Assembly: GCA_937928335.1 (NCBI GenBank)
Contig: CALFWN010000283.1
Coordinates: forward strand, 1-6,382
Direction: 5' to 3'
DNA: 6,382 bases
Origin: an uncultured Litoreibacter sp.
GTDB taxonomy: Bacteria; Pseudomonadota; Alphaproteobacteria; Rhodobacterales; Rhodobacteraceae
Part shown: positions 1 through 6,241 of the stretch, piece after piece
Layout of the letters: every line of letters begins with the position of its first letter
Position numbering within the stretch: position 1 is the stretch's first letter
Notes under the pieces: model-generated
Databases searched by the model: none
What the model was told of the DNA's origin: nothing
What the model saw: the letters and a program-made list of their open reading frames with translations, nothing else
Translations under genes and position numbers: made by a program

Positions 1-203
1 AGCAGCTTGAAAGTGCGGGTCTGGTGTTTTCAGGAATGAGCCCCGATGGACTTTTACCTGAAACAATCGAATATTCGCGCGACGTGCACCCCTGGTTTAT
101 CGGAGTGCAATATCATCCAGAGTTAAAGTCGCGTCCGTTTGAACCGCATCCTCTGTTTTCCAGCTTCATTGCGGCTGCAAAGGAGCAGAGCAGGCTGGTT
201 TAA
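1..203 (+). CDS. pyrG: CTP synthase, C-terminal end (partial, 5' end outside window)
   Basis: This is the last part of CTP synthase, which makes CTP from UTP, ATP and glutamine in the cytoplasm as the final step of de novo pyrimidine nucleotide synthesis. Codons run from base 3, giving 66 residues and a TAA stop at 201-203; bases 1-2 belong to a split codon. The visible part is the end of the class I glutamine amidotransferase domain. The segment [18 protein letters not shown] (visible residues 29-46) carries the HPE triad residues, with His38 and Glu40 expected to complete the Cys-His-Glu site whose Cys lies upstream. The closing HPLFSSFI stretch is typical of bacterial PyrG. The stop overlaps the stop of the convergent minus-strand gene. 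The family match is clear; only completeness is unknown. Confidence 0.96.
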   Translation, partial: QLESAGLVFSGMSPDGLLPETIEYSRDVHPWFIGVQYHPELKSRPFEPHPLFSSFIAAAKEQSRLV

Positions 204-460
204 CGACCGCCTGAGGACAGTTCCACGCGTGTGGTTTCCTTTTTGGGCAACAAAGCCATCCAGGCTCCGCGCAGCATGAAGAAGGCCAGCCCGCCAGATA
301 TGCCGATATAGACAAATCGATAGTCGAAATGGATGGTTGCGGCTGCCCATTGGTAGCAGAGCCAGCCGAAAAGTGTTCCCATGCCGGCCAGAAACAAGCC
401 AACCAGAAAATAGATCAAGCGTTCAATCCTGCCGCCACTGCCGACATCATTTCTGTTCAT
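200..460 (-). CDS. small hypothetical protein with two membrane helices
   Basis: This is an 86-residue protein of no family I recognise. Two hydrophobic stretches, about residues 15-37 and 49-72, are joined by a short polar loop (HFDYR). Positive residues at the N-terminus (R3, R11, R14) and after the second helix (KK at 73-74) predict both ends in the cytoplasm, so it should be a small inner-membrane hairpin. There is no signal-peptide cleavage site or catalytic motif. The ATG at 458-460 is supported by a GAGGGA ribosome site (complement of about 466-471), some 5-8 bases upstream. The TAA stop shares bases 200-203 with the end of pyrG, so the two genes converge with no gap. That it is a real gene rests on the good start site, the coherent two-helix pattern and the tight packing against pyrG. 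Its function is unknown. Confidence 0.72.
   Translation of the reverse strand: MNRNDVGSGGRIERLIYFLVGLFLAGMGTLFGWLCYQWAAATIHFDYRFVYIGISGGLAFFMLRGAWMALLPKKETTRVELSSGGR
223..244 (+). terminator. candidate weak intrinsic terminator after pyrG
   Basis: A CCAC/GTGG stem with loop GCGT (223-234) is followed by TTTCCTTTTT (235-244), 20 bases after the pyrG stop. The stem is only 4 bp and lies inside the 3' end of the opposing small membrane gene. It may end pyrG transcription, but it is too short to be confident. Confidence 0.3.
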
Positions 461-493
461 CTCGATCCCTCACGAAGTGATGTGAATGGCGAA

Positions 494-499
494 ATTGTA
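494..499 (-). promoter_or_regulatory. candidate -10 box for the small membrane gene
   Basis: On the minus strand this reads TACAAT, one mismatch from the sigma-70 consensus TATAAT, and lies about 34 bases before the ATG at 460. No good -35 box is visible at the usual spacing, so the call rests on the -10 hexamer and its position alone. Confidence 0.25.
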
Positions 500-621
500 C
501 CTGAATACCCTTAATAGGCGGTTTCATGATGAGGGATGATTTTGATCGATATCATTTAGACTTTATTTGCCATGTTACGGGCAATCACCGGCCATCAAGG
601 GTTGAAGGGCGAGTTTTTCTC

Positions 622-653
622 CCGGCCTGAGTTTGTTCCGGCCTGAGCTTGCT
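622..653. repeat. 16-bp imperfect tandem repeat, two copies
   Basis: Copy 1 (622-637) and copy 2 (638-653) share the core CCGGCCTGAG and TTG and differ at two positions (T/C at unit positions 11 and 15). They abut with no spacer. This may be a simple slippage duplication or a doubled protein-binding site; nothing in the sequence decides which. Confidence 0.8.
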
Positions 654-686
654 GAAGTGTGCCGTTTTGCACGGAAGATTGCGAGA

Positions 687-813
687 CCGGACACCATGGT
701 TGAATTGTTCAGGTCTTGTTCATGGGAGACCTGATAATCACGCTATGCGGTCGACGCTATAGCGATATCCGGGGAAGAAGGTGAGGGGTGATTGCCAGGC
801 AATCCCCTTCACC
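687..813 (+). other. cluster of three stem-loops, possible structured RNA
   Basis: Three consecutive inverted repeats lie in a gene-free stretch. Hairpin 1 is TCAGGTCT at 709-716 with AGACCTGA at 727-734. Hairpin 2 is CGCTATGCG at 741-749 against CGC (755-757) and ATAGCG (759-764), with T758 bulged. Hairpin 3 is at 780-813. CCGGA at 687-691 can also pair with TCCGG at 768-772 and would enclose hairpins 1 and 2 in a multibranch loop. G-T pairs in hairpin 3 (785 with 808) and at the inner end of hairpin 1 (717 with 726) favour a + strand RNA slightly, since they become C-A on the other strand. I recognise no Rfam family here. A non-coding RNA is possible but unproven. Confidence 0.35.
780..813. 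repeat. strong 15-bp stem-loop with one bulged T
   Basis: GGTGAGGGG (780-788) pairs with CCCCTTCACC read as 805-813 (one G-T), then GATTGC (790-795) pairs with GCAATC (799-804) around the loop CAG, with T789 bulged. On the minus strand it lies about 120 bases past the hydrolase stop and is followed by TTCTTCCCC, so it could act as a poor terminator for that transcript. On the + strand no T-run follows directly. It could also be one copy of a dispersed palindromic repeat. Confidence 0.8.
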
Positions 814-920
814 GGTTTGCCTTAGAGCTTTTCAGCATCTGACCGATACGCGACGACGGCTAAGCGCGCTTCGCACTGACAAGGAACTACCTCCGCAGAA
901 AGCAGCATATCAATTGGTAT

Positions 921-946
921 TAACCTTGGGGGTTCTAACCTTGGGG
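921..946. repeat. 15-base-period duplication over the hydrolase stop codon
   Basis: TAACCTTGGGG occurs at 921-931 and again at 936-946, a 15-base step. On the minus strand this gives Pro-Gln-Gly-stop (TAG) and then, in the same frame, Asn-Pro-Gln-Gly-stop (TAA at 920-922). The gene therefore ends in a duplicated tail with a second in-frame stop five codons later. Confidence 0.85.
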
Positions 947-1927
947 TTGGAGAGCCCTAATCCACTCGATCGCCTTGTTTGCGACCGGTTGTGTGTTGTC
1001 GGGGCTTAGGATTCGGCCTGCGATGACATGATGGAATGTATCCTGAGAGCTTTCGATCTCATGAATGTCGGACGGCGTACCGGATTCTTTACCCCAGCGT
1101 TTGGCAACTTCCCGCGTGACATCTGATTTCACAACACCATCGTCGGGGTGGAAGATAAAGAGTGCAGGTATTTTGAAGCCTTCAAAGGGCAGGGCCCGGG
1201 TATGTTCCACACTCGCCTGCATGGGCAGCAGTGCAACGCTTGGATATTTTGTCGTCCACCATTTTGCCTGCTCGTCATTCTTGGGCTCAAATGACCGTTC
1301 TGCCCCGGCAATGAGGGGAAGAATGTGCCGGCCCCAGGGGATTGTCAGCATCTCTGCACCCGGGGACTGGACTGCATAATTGGGTGATACCATCACCATG
1401 CCAGCCACGTTTTCCATCAAATCGGGTCTGGAGGCGGCCCAGCTTGCCAGTGTGCCGCCGGTTGACGTGGACACAACAACAACCTTATCGCCCAACGCAC
1501 GGCCAACGGCCAATGCTTCTGCAACATCATTGAACCAGTTATTGACCGTCGCTTCGGCCATTGCAGCGCCGTCGCGCCCGTGACCTCGCAGCCTGGTGTA
1601 AAAGAGATTTGCATCGAGAGATCGCGCTATGAGATCAGGAACCGGGCGAATTTCCTCAAGGCTTGCAGAAAACCCGTGAATATAGACGATTGAAAGACGC
1701 TTTTTTGCCTTTGAGGACGGATCGGCCCAAACAATCTGTTTGTTTGCACCGGGGCGCAGATCAGCGACAGCGCTTTCCTGTTTTGCCAGATAGGCATCAA
1801 GGTCTGTTCCAAGGGTTTCGGCCTTGAAACTGATTGTTTCGTCAATGGGTACTCTGGGCCCCAAATAGAAAAGGGTGCCACCCAGCACGACAATTGCTGC
1901 CAGCCAAAGCATTATTTTTTTAAGCAT
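935..1927 (-). CDS. membrane-anchored alpha/beta hydrolase
   Basis: This 330-residue protein starts with a basic, hydrophobic segment (residues 1-22, KK at 3-4) with no clear cleavage site, so it is probably a signal anchor with the enzyme domain outside the cytoplasm. From about residue 75 the alpha/beta-hydrolase pattern is complete. It has the oxyanion segment VYIHGFSAS (HG at 84-85), RLRGHGRDG at 112-120, and a nucleophile elbow VVVSTSTGG with Ser155. The acid is in HPDDGVV (Asp262 or Asp263) and the base in DTFHHVI (His299 or His300). The elbow reads S-x-S-x-G instead of the usual G-x-S-x-G. The fold suggests an esterase, lipase or S33-type peptidase; the substrate cannot be read. The ATG has a GAGGGA site 8 bases upstream. 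It lies 82 bases downstream of a PilZ gene on the same strand. The fold is certain, the activity open. Confidence 0.9.
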   Translation of the reverse strand: MLKKIMLWLAAIVVLGGTLFYLGPRVPIDETISFKAETLGTDLDAYLAKQESAVADLRPGANKQIVWADPSSKAKKRLSIVYIHGFSASLEEIRPVPDLIARSLDANLFYTRLRGHGRDGAAMAEATVNNWFNDVAEALAVGRALGDKVVVVSTSTGGTLASWAASRPDLMENVAGMVMVSPNYAVQSPGAEMLTIPWGRHILPLIAGAERSFEPKNDEQAKWWTTKYPSVALLPMQASVEHTRALPFEGFKIPALFIFHPDDGVVKSDVTREVAKRWGKESGTPSDIHEIESSQDTFHHVIAGRILSPDNTQPVANKAIEWIRALQPQG

Positions 1928-2009
1928 CCGCCTGTTCCCTCAGCTTTGCGTGGAACCTAGCTGTCCCGTTACGGCACATGCAATATGGCTATGAGGGATA
2001 AGGCACAGC

Positions 2010-2276
2010 TTAAATGTCGAGGTAGTGCAATCCGACTTCTTTGTTAGCGCGCCAGACAACAGATGCCCATTTGTTGATCTGCTCCTCGCGCGCATGAACT
2101 AGGATGCGGCTGGGAATCGAATAAGGATCTGCAACCTTAACACGAGCGCCGTTGGGGCTTGTGTTGCGCAGCACACCATCAAAGACGGTATTGAGCCCGT
2201 CCGGGGAAAGGGTAACGGATTTCAGCAGCCTGCGGCGGTTTTCGCTTCGGCGTTCGTTGTCAATTGCCTGATTCAT
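2010..2276 (-). CDS. PilZ-domain protein, single domain
   Basis: This 88-residue protein is essentially one PilZ domain, the common cyclic di-GMP receptor module. Both ligand motifs are visible: RxxxR as R10-SEN-R14 in a basic cluster (RRSENRRR), and (D/N)xSxxG as N38-T-S-P-N-G43, followed by the usual ARV strand. The C-terminal strand VVWRANKEVGLHYL (73-86) fits the end of the barrel. There is no signal peptide, membrane segment or partner domain, so it is a cytoplasmic single-domain adaptor. The ATG at 2274-2276 is preceded by GAGG five to eight bases upstream. It sits between the hydrolase (82 bases downstream) and a second PilZ gene (88 bases upstream), all on the minus strand. Binding of cyclic di-GMP is likely from the intact motifs. 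Its target (motility, polysaccharide or other) cannot be told from the sequence. Confidence 0.88.
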   Translation of the reverse strand: MNQAIDNERRSENRRRLLKSVTLSPDGLNTVFDGVLRNTSPNGARVKVADPYSIPSRILVHAREEQINKWASVVWRANKEVGLHYLDI

Positions 2277-2364
2277 GATGACCTCGTATCAGATTGGGAC
2301 AAAAACTTGCGTTTCACTCCCAGCCTTGCAGGTCACATGCCAGTTTGTCAGGTGCCGGTGTTGA

Positions 2365-2661
2365 TCAGGTCTTCAGGAACCTGACGCCCAGTTCATTGTT
2401 GCGTCGCCACACGACTTTCGCATTTGTGCGAAGGTTTTCTGAATTGCATTGCAGAAGAAAGTCTTCGGGAATTCCGTTTTGCGAGACAACACTGATTCTG
2501 GCACCCGTGCTGTTGATGTCCCTTAAGGTACAGCTAACCGCCGGCAGATTGCCGTGAGGGATTATACTGGCGGATTTTTGCAGCGGATCACGTTCTTCGC
2601 GACGCGGTGAACGCGTCCGTTGACCCCGGAGACGGTTGCGATTGACAGATGACTTGAACAT
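2365..2661 (-). CDS. PilZ-domain protein, diverged paralogue
   Basis: This is a second small PilZ-type protein, 98 residues from the ATG at 2659-2661. It ends AKVVWRRNNELGVRFLKT, close in pattern to the end of the neighbouring PilZ protein, and has an RREER match to RxxxR (residues 20-24). The second motif reads D-I-N-S-T-G (residues 48-53), with Asn where the consensus has Ser, so ligand binding may be altered. The start is uncertain. A GTG at 2710-2712 in the same frame would add 17 residues (115 in all), but no clear ribosome site precedes it. The ATG has GGGA about 13 bases upstream, which is also weak. I prefer the ATG because it gives a length like the neighbour's and puts the basic motif near the N-terminus. 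It is likely an old tandem duplicate and may head a three-gene transcript with the PilZ gene and hydrolase that follow. Confidence 0.8.
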   Translation of the reverse strand: MFKSSVNRNRLRGQRTRSPRREERDPLQKSASIIPHGNLPAVSCTLRDINSTGARISVVSQNGIPEDFLLQCNSENLRTNAKVVWRRNNELGVRFLKT

Positions 2662-2826
2662 GAAGAAAGGCAATTCCCGCTTTGCACCACTGCTGCGGAG
2701 ACAAACTGTCACGGCATTCTTAAATTTGGGTTGATTGCGCTGTTAATCACGATCGTTTTTTTTATCTTCTTCAAGATGAAGGGGGGCGACAAATGGAGCC
2801 AGAGGACCGCTGACGCAAAAAAGGGG

Positions 2827-2855
2827 TTGACGACCGGTTTTCAGGGGAATAAACC
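2827..2855 (+). promoter_or_regulatory. candidate sigma-70 promoter facing the str operon
   Basis: TTGACG at 2827-2832 matches five of six bases of the -35 consensus. The best -10 at a 17-base spacing is TAAACC (2850-2855), only a half match. If used, the leader before rpsL would be about 300 bases. No better pair was found closer to rpsL by eye. Confidence 0.3.
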
Positions 2856-2866
2856 CCGCTTATTCC
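2846..2866. repeat. 7-bp perfect inverted repeat over candidate -10
   Basis: GGAATAA (2846-2852) and TTATTCC (2860-2866) are perfect inverted copies around a 7-base loop. The repeat covers the possible -10 box of the candidate promoter, so it would be well placed as an operator. A competing GGGG/CCCC pairing (2844-2847 with 2854-2857) exists. Confidence 0.45.
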
Positions 2867-2882
2867 AAGCCAATGTGAGCTT

Positions 2883-2970
2883 TGAACTTCGGCGCGTCGA
2901 GCGCTGGACCAAGTTTGCTCAAACAGGGTTTGTAATTACGAGAAACAGTTTTGGAGCATGAACTTCGGCG
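2883..2970. repeat. 12-bp direct repeat, copies 76 bases apart
   Basis: TGAACTTCGGCG occurs exactly at 2883-2894 and 2959-2970, each preceded within a few bases by GAGC. The intervening part holds a small hairpin, CAAAC/GTTTG at 2920-2932. Spaced direct copies upstream of an operon could be activator sites, but chance or an old duplication is not excluded. Confidence 0.6.
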
Positions 2971-3094
2971 ATTTGCTGGTGTTCCTCTGCATTTTAAGAA
3001 GTGCCTCGGCGGTTTTCCTGCCTGATGGCGCTTTTTGTTATGTTGAGCGGTCTTGTGCCTTTAAGGGCGGCCGATTGTTTCCTCATATCGCAAA

Positions 3095-3113
3095 GGCTGT
3101 CGCTTTGACGGCC
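3095..3113 (+). promoter_or_regulatory. stem-loop in the rpsL leader
   Basis: GGCTGTC (3095-3101) pairs with GACGGCC (3107-3113), with one T-G pair, around the loop GCTTT. It ends 51 bases before the rpsL ATG. An earlier GGCCG at 3069-3073 could instead pair with CGGCC at 3109-3113, so two exclusive folds are possible. No T-run follows, so it is not a classic terminator; a regulatory role is only a suggestion. Confidence 0.35.
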
Positions 3114-3151
3114 ACAGGATGAAATGCCCGGCAGAAGTCAGGGCGAAAAAT

Positions 3152-3157
3152 AAGGGA
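3152..3157 (+). promoter_or_regulatory. ribosome binding site of rpsL, decides the start
   Basis: AAGGGA lies 7 bases before the ATG at 3165. It would be only one base from the alternative GTG at 3159, which rules that start out. Confidence 0.8.
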
Positions 3158-3164
3158 TGTGTCC

Positions 3165-3536
3165 ATGCCGACCATCAACCAGTTGGTTCGCAATCCGCGA
3201 AAAGCGCCGATAAAGCGCAGCAAGGTTCCTGCCATGGAGCAGAACCCGCAAAAACGTGGTGTGTGCACCCGTGTTTACACGACCACACCAAAGAAGCCGA
3301 ACTCGGCTTTACGTAAAGTTGCTAAAATTCGGCTGACCAACGGTTTTGAAGTCATTGGCTATATTCCAGGTGAGGGCCACAACCTTCAGGAACACTCCGT
3401 GGTGATGATCCGCGGTGGTCGTGTGAAAGACCTTCCAGGTGTTCGTTATCACATTATCCGCGGCGTGCTCGATACGCAGGGCGTTAAAGACCGCAAGCAG
3501 CGTCGTTCGAAATACGGCGCCAAGCGTCCGAAATAA
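3165..3536 (+). CDS. rpsL: 30S ribosomal protein S12
   Basis: S12 lies at the decoding centre of the 30S subunit and helps control tRNA selection accuracy. The protein is 123 residues, the normal bacterial length. It begins [12 protein letters not shown], has the core block [21 protein letters not shown] in family order (31-51), then the [10 protein letters not shown] and [14 protein letters not shown] segments, and ends SKYGAKRPK. The residues classically changed in streptomycin-resistant mutants, Lys43 and Lys88, are the wild-type lysines; Asp89, the site modified by RimO in E. coli, is present. The ATG at 3165 is chosen over an in-frame GTG at 3159 because AAGGGA (3152-3157) is well spaced for it and the family starts there. 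It is the first gene of the str operon, with rpsG 11 bases on. Confidence 0.98.
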   Translation: MPTINQLVRNPRKAPIKRSKVPAMEQNPQKRGVCTRVYTTTPKKPNSALRKVAKIRLTNGFEVIGYIPGEGHNLQEHSVVMIRGGRVKDLPGVRYHIIRGVLDTQGVKDRKQRRSKYGAKRPK

Positions 3537-3541
3537 GGTAG

Positions 3542-4018
<477 letters not shown>

Positions 4019-4056
4019 CTGCGTCTAACTTTTCACGAGAGATCACGAGCAAAACT

Positions 4057-6147
4057 ATGGCCCGCGAATACGAACTCAAAGACTACCGCAACTTCGGCAT
4101 CATGGCTCACATTGATGCGGGTAAGACCACGACTACCGAGCGGATTCTGTATTATACCGGCAAAAGCCACAAAATCGGTGAAGTGCACGACGGTGCCGCG
4201 ACGATGGATTGGATGGAGCAGGAGCAGGAGCGGGGCATCACGATTACCTCGGCTGCAACGACAACGTTCTGGGAAGGACGTGACGGCAAGAAGCGTCGTT
4301 TCAACATTATTGATACACCCGGCCACGTGGATTTTACCATTGAGGTTGAACGTTCGCTGCGTGTGCTTGATGGCGCGATTGCTCTTCTTGATGCCAATGC
4401 CGGTGTTGAGCCGCAGACGGAAACTGTCTGGCGTCAGGCCAACAAATACAATGTTCCCCGTATGGTCTTCGTCAACAAGATGGACAAGATCGGGGCTGAT
4501 TTTTACCGCTCGGTCGAGATGATCAAGGAGCGCCTTGGGGCGATCCCTTGTGTGCTTCAGCTTCCCATTGGTGCTGAAAGCGAATTCGCGGGTGTTGTCG
4601 ATCTTATCGAAATGAAGGCGCTTGTCTGGAAGGGCGAGGACCTCGGTGCCAAATGGGATGTTGTCGATATCCCAGCCGACCTGCAGGACAAGGCAGAAGA
4701 ATACCGTGAGCTTCTCATCGAGACTGCTGTGGAAGCTGAAGAAGCTGCCATGGAAGCTTATCTCGAAGGTGAGATGCCGGACAATGACAAGCTGCGCGAA
4801 TTGATCCGCAAGGGTACAATTGGGGTGGATTTCTTCCCAATTCTTTGTGGAACGGCTTTCAAGAACAAGGGCGTGCAGCCACTTCTTGATGCAGTGGTTG
4901 ATTTTCTTCCAAGTCCTCTCGATGTGCCGGCGATTGCTGGTATCGATGTCAAGACCGAAGAAGAGACGGTTCGCAAGTCGTCCGACGATGAGCCGGTTTC
5001 CATGCTCGCTTTCAAGATCATGAACGACCCCTTTGTTGGTTCTTTGACTTTCTGCCGCATCTATTCCGGCAAGTTGGAGACTGGTGGATCGCTGACCAAT
5101 ACCGTCAAGGGTAAGAAAGAGCGCATCGGCCGTATGCTGGAAATGCATTCCAACGATCGTGTCGACATCAAAGAAGCTTTTGCCGGTGACATTGTTGCTA
5201 TCGCCGGGCTGAAAGAAACGACCACCGGTGACACGCTGTGTGACAATCTCAGCCAGGTTATTCTTGAGCGCATGGAATTCCCCGATCCGGTGATTTCCAT
5301 TGCCATCGAGCCTAAAACCAAGGGCGACCAGGAAAAGATGGGTATCGCGCTCAACCGTCTGGCAGCAGAAGATCCTTCTTTCCGCGTGAAATCGGATGAA
5401 GAAAGCGGCCAGACCATCATTTCGGGTATGGGCGAACTGCATCTGGATATTCTCGTTGACCGCATGAAGCGCGAATTCAACGTTGAGGCCAATGTTGGAG
5501 CGCCGCAGGTTGCTTATCGTGAGACGATCACGCGTGAAGCTGAGATCGATTACACCCATAAGAAACAGTCCGGTGGTTCCGGTCAGTTTGCGCGTGTGAA
5601 AATCGTGTTTGAGCCCAATACCGAGAGCGAAGATTTCGAGTTCGTGTCCAAGATCGTGGGCGGTAACGTGCCGAAGGAATATATCCCCGGTGTTGAAAAG
5701 GGTATTCAGTCGGTCATGGACAGTGGTCCTGTTGCCGGCTTCCCGATGCTGGGTGTTAAAGCCACGCTTCATGATGGTGCCTATCACGATGTTGACTCAT
5801 CGGTTCTGGCCTTTGAAATCGCGGCCCGTGCTGCGTTCCGGGAAGGAGCGCAGAAGGCCGGTGCCAAGTTGCTTGAGCCGATCATGAAGGTCGAGGTTGT
5901 GACACCTGAGGATTATATGGGTGATGTGATTGGCGATTTGTCATCCCGTCGCGGCCAGGTCGCAGGTACAGAAACACGTGGTATCGACCAGGTTGTTTCG
6001 GCCATGGTTCCGCTCGCAAACATGTTCAAATACGTGGACTCCCTGCGTTCGATGAGCCAGGGCCGCGCCCAGTATACAATGACGTTTGACCATTATGAGC
6101 AGGTGCCTCAGGCAGTTGCCGACGAGGTGGTTGAAAAATACGCGTAA
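4057..6147 (+). CDS. fusA: elongation factor G
   Basis: EF-G is the GTPase that drives translocation of tRNA and mRNA after peptide-bond formation and, with the recycling factor, splits ribosomes. The 696-residue protein is full length. The G domain has the P-loop AHIDAGKT (17-24), switch II DTPGH (86-90), NKMD (140-143) and the GTA base contact near 265-267. Domain II starts near 312, domain III near 405 and domain IV near 482. Domain IV has the [10 protein letters not shown] loop (505-514) and the tip GAYHDVDSS (574-582). Domain V follows from about 605. The start is set by the family opening [14 protein letters not shown]. The ribosome site is poor: only CGAG at 4046-4049 is well spaced, and a better GAGAGA (4036-4041) is 15 bases away. 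It follows rpsG by 38 bases and precedes tuf by 94. No sign of damage or transfer. Confidence 0.98.
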   Translation: MAREYELKDYRNFGIMAHIDAGKTTTTERILYYTGKSHKIGEVHDGAATMDWMEQEQERGITITSAATTTFWEGRDGKKRRFNIIDTPGHVDFTIEVERSLRVLDGAIALLDANAGVEPQTETVWRQANKYNVPRMVFVNKMDKIGADFYRSVEMIKERLGAIPCVLQLPIGAESEFAGVVDLIEMKALVWKGEDLGAKWDVVDIPADLQDKAEEYRELLIETAVEAEEAAMEAYLEGEMPDNDKLRELIRKGTIGVDFFPILCGTAFKNKGVQPLLDAVVDFLPSPLDVPAIAGIDVKTEEETVRKSSDDEPVSMLAFKIMNDPFVGSLTFCRIYSGKLETGGSLTNTVKGKKERIGRMLEMHSNDRVDIKEAFAGDIVAIAGLKETTTGDTLCDNLSQVILERMEFPDPVISIAIEPKTKGDQEKMGIALNRLAAEDPSFRVKSDEESGQTIISGMGELHLDILVDRMKREFNVEANVGAPQVAYRETITREAEIDYTHKKQSGGSGQFARVKIVFEPNTESEDFEFVSKIVGGNVPKEYIPGVEKGIQSVMDSGPVAGFPMLGVKATLHDGAYHDVDSSVLAFEIAARAAFREGAQKAGAKLLEPIMKVEVVTPEDYMGDVIGDLSSRRGQVAGTETRGIDQVVSAMVPLANMFKYVDSLRSMSQGRAQYTMTFDHYEQVPQAVADEVVEKYA

Positions 6148-6208
6148 CGATATCAGCCACTTTGTTCGGCATAAGCCGGGCAATTTGGTCGTAATTGAAA
6201 TTCAGAAG

Positions 6209-6225
6209 TCGCATTGAAAGTGCGA
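6209..6225 (+). promoter_or_regulatory. small stem-loop just before the tuf ribosome site
   Basis: TCGCA (6209-6213) and TGCGA (6221-6225) can pair around a 7-base loop, ending five bases before GGAGG at 6231-6235. It is short and may be chance. If real, it would leave the tuf ribosome site open, or help shield it from degradation. No promoter pair of quality is visible in the fusA-tuf gap. Confidence 0.3.
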
Positions 6226-6241
6226 AAAATGGAGGCCTGAT

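Larger units (their letters stand above)
461..934. other. gene-free stretch with repeats and stem-loops
   Basis: No convincing protein gene is seen on either strand in these 474 bases. The first third probably holds the promoter of the minus-strand membrane gene. A loose + strand promoter-like pair, TTGATC at 542-547 and TATTTG at 564-569 (16-base spacer), lies before the structured part. From 622 on come a 16-bp tandem repeat, then stem-loops at 709-734, 741-764 and 780-813, and a perfect 10-bp palindrome AAGCGCGCTT at 862-871. The last part is the downstream region of the minus-strand hydrolase gene. Confidence 0.6.
2662..3164. other. divergent intergenic region and str operon leader
   Basis: These 503 bases lie between the minus-strand PilZ gene and rpsL and hold no convincing gene. 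If the PilZ gene uses the GTG at 2712, the gap starts there instead. Seen here are an 8-T run at 2756-2763, a promoter-like pair at 2827-2855, an inverted repeat at 2846-2866, a 12-bp direct repeat (2883-2894 and 2959-2970), and a hairpin at 3095-3113 just before the rpsL ribosome site. The region must carry the str operon promoter, but its exact position is uncertain. Confidence 0.6.

Noticed and set aside
526..630. 34-codon + strand small frame starting MMRDDFDRYH
   Set aside because: It has AGGCGG only four bases before the ATG, no hydrophobic or conserved pattern, and overlaps the tandem repeat at its end. It cannot be supported without conservation.
788..1009. 73-codon + strand frame
   Set aside because: It overlaps the stem-loop and the 3' end of the hydrolase gene on the other strand, and its composition does not look like a protein.
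1065..1379. 104-codon + strand frame opposite the hydrolase
   Set aside because: It is antisense to the clear alpha/beta hydrolase and shows no domain.
1934..1956. GTTCC/GGAAC inverted repeat that could hide the hydrolase ribosome site
   Set aside because: It is only 5 bp with a 13-base loop, likely chance.
2732..2763. terminator-like TGATT/AATCA stem followed by eight T
   Set aside because: The stem is 5 bp and AT-rich with a gap before the T-run, and no + strand gene ends upstream of it.
2731..2961. 76-codon + strand frame with a hydrophobic start
   Set aside because: It needs a TTG start with no ribosome site. The hydrophobic part comes from a T-rich run, and the rest looks random.
3159..3536. 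rpsL starting at GTG 3159
   Set aside because: The AAGGGA site would be one base away, and the S12 family begins at the ATG at 3165.
4033..5787. 584-codon open frame on the minus strand opposite fusA
   Set aside because: It is an exact antisense of the EF-G gene. Long antisense frames arise from the codon bias of such highly expressed genes, and the product has no recognisable domain.
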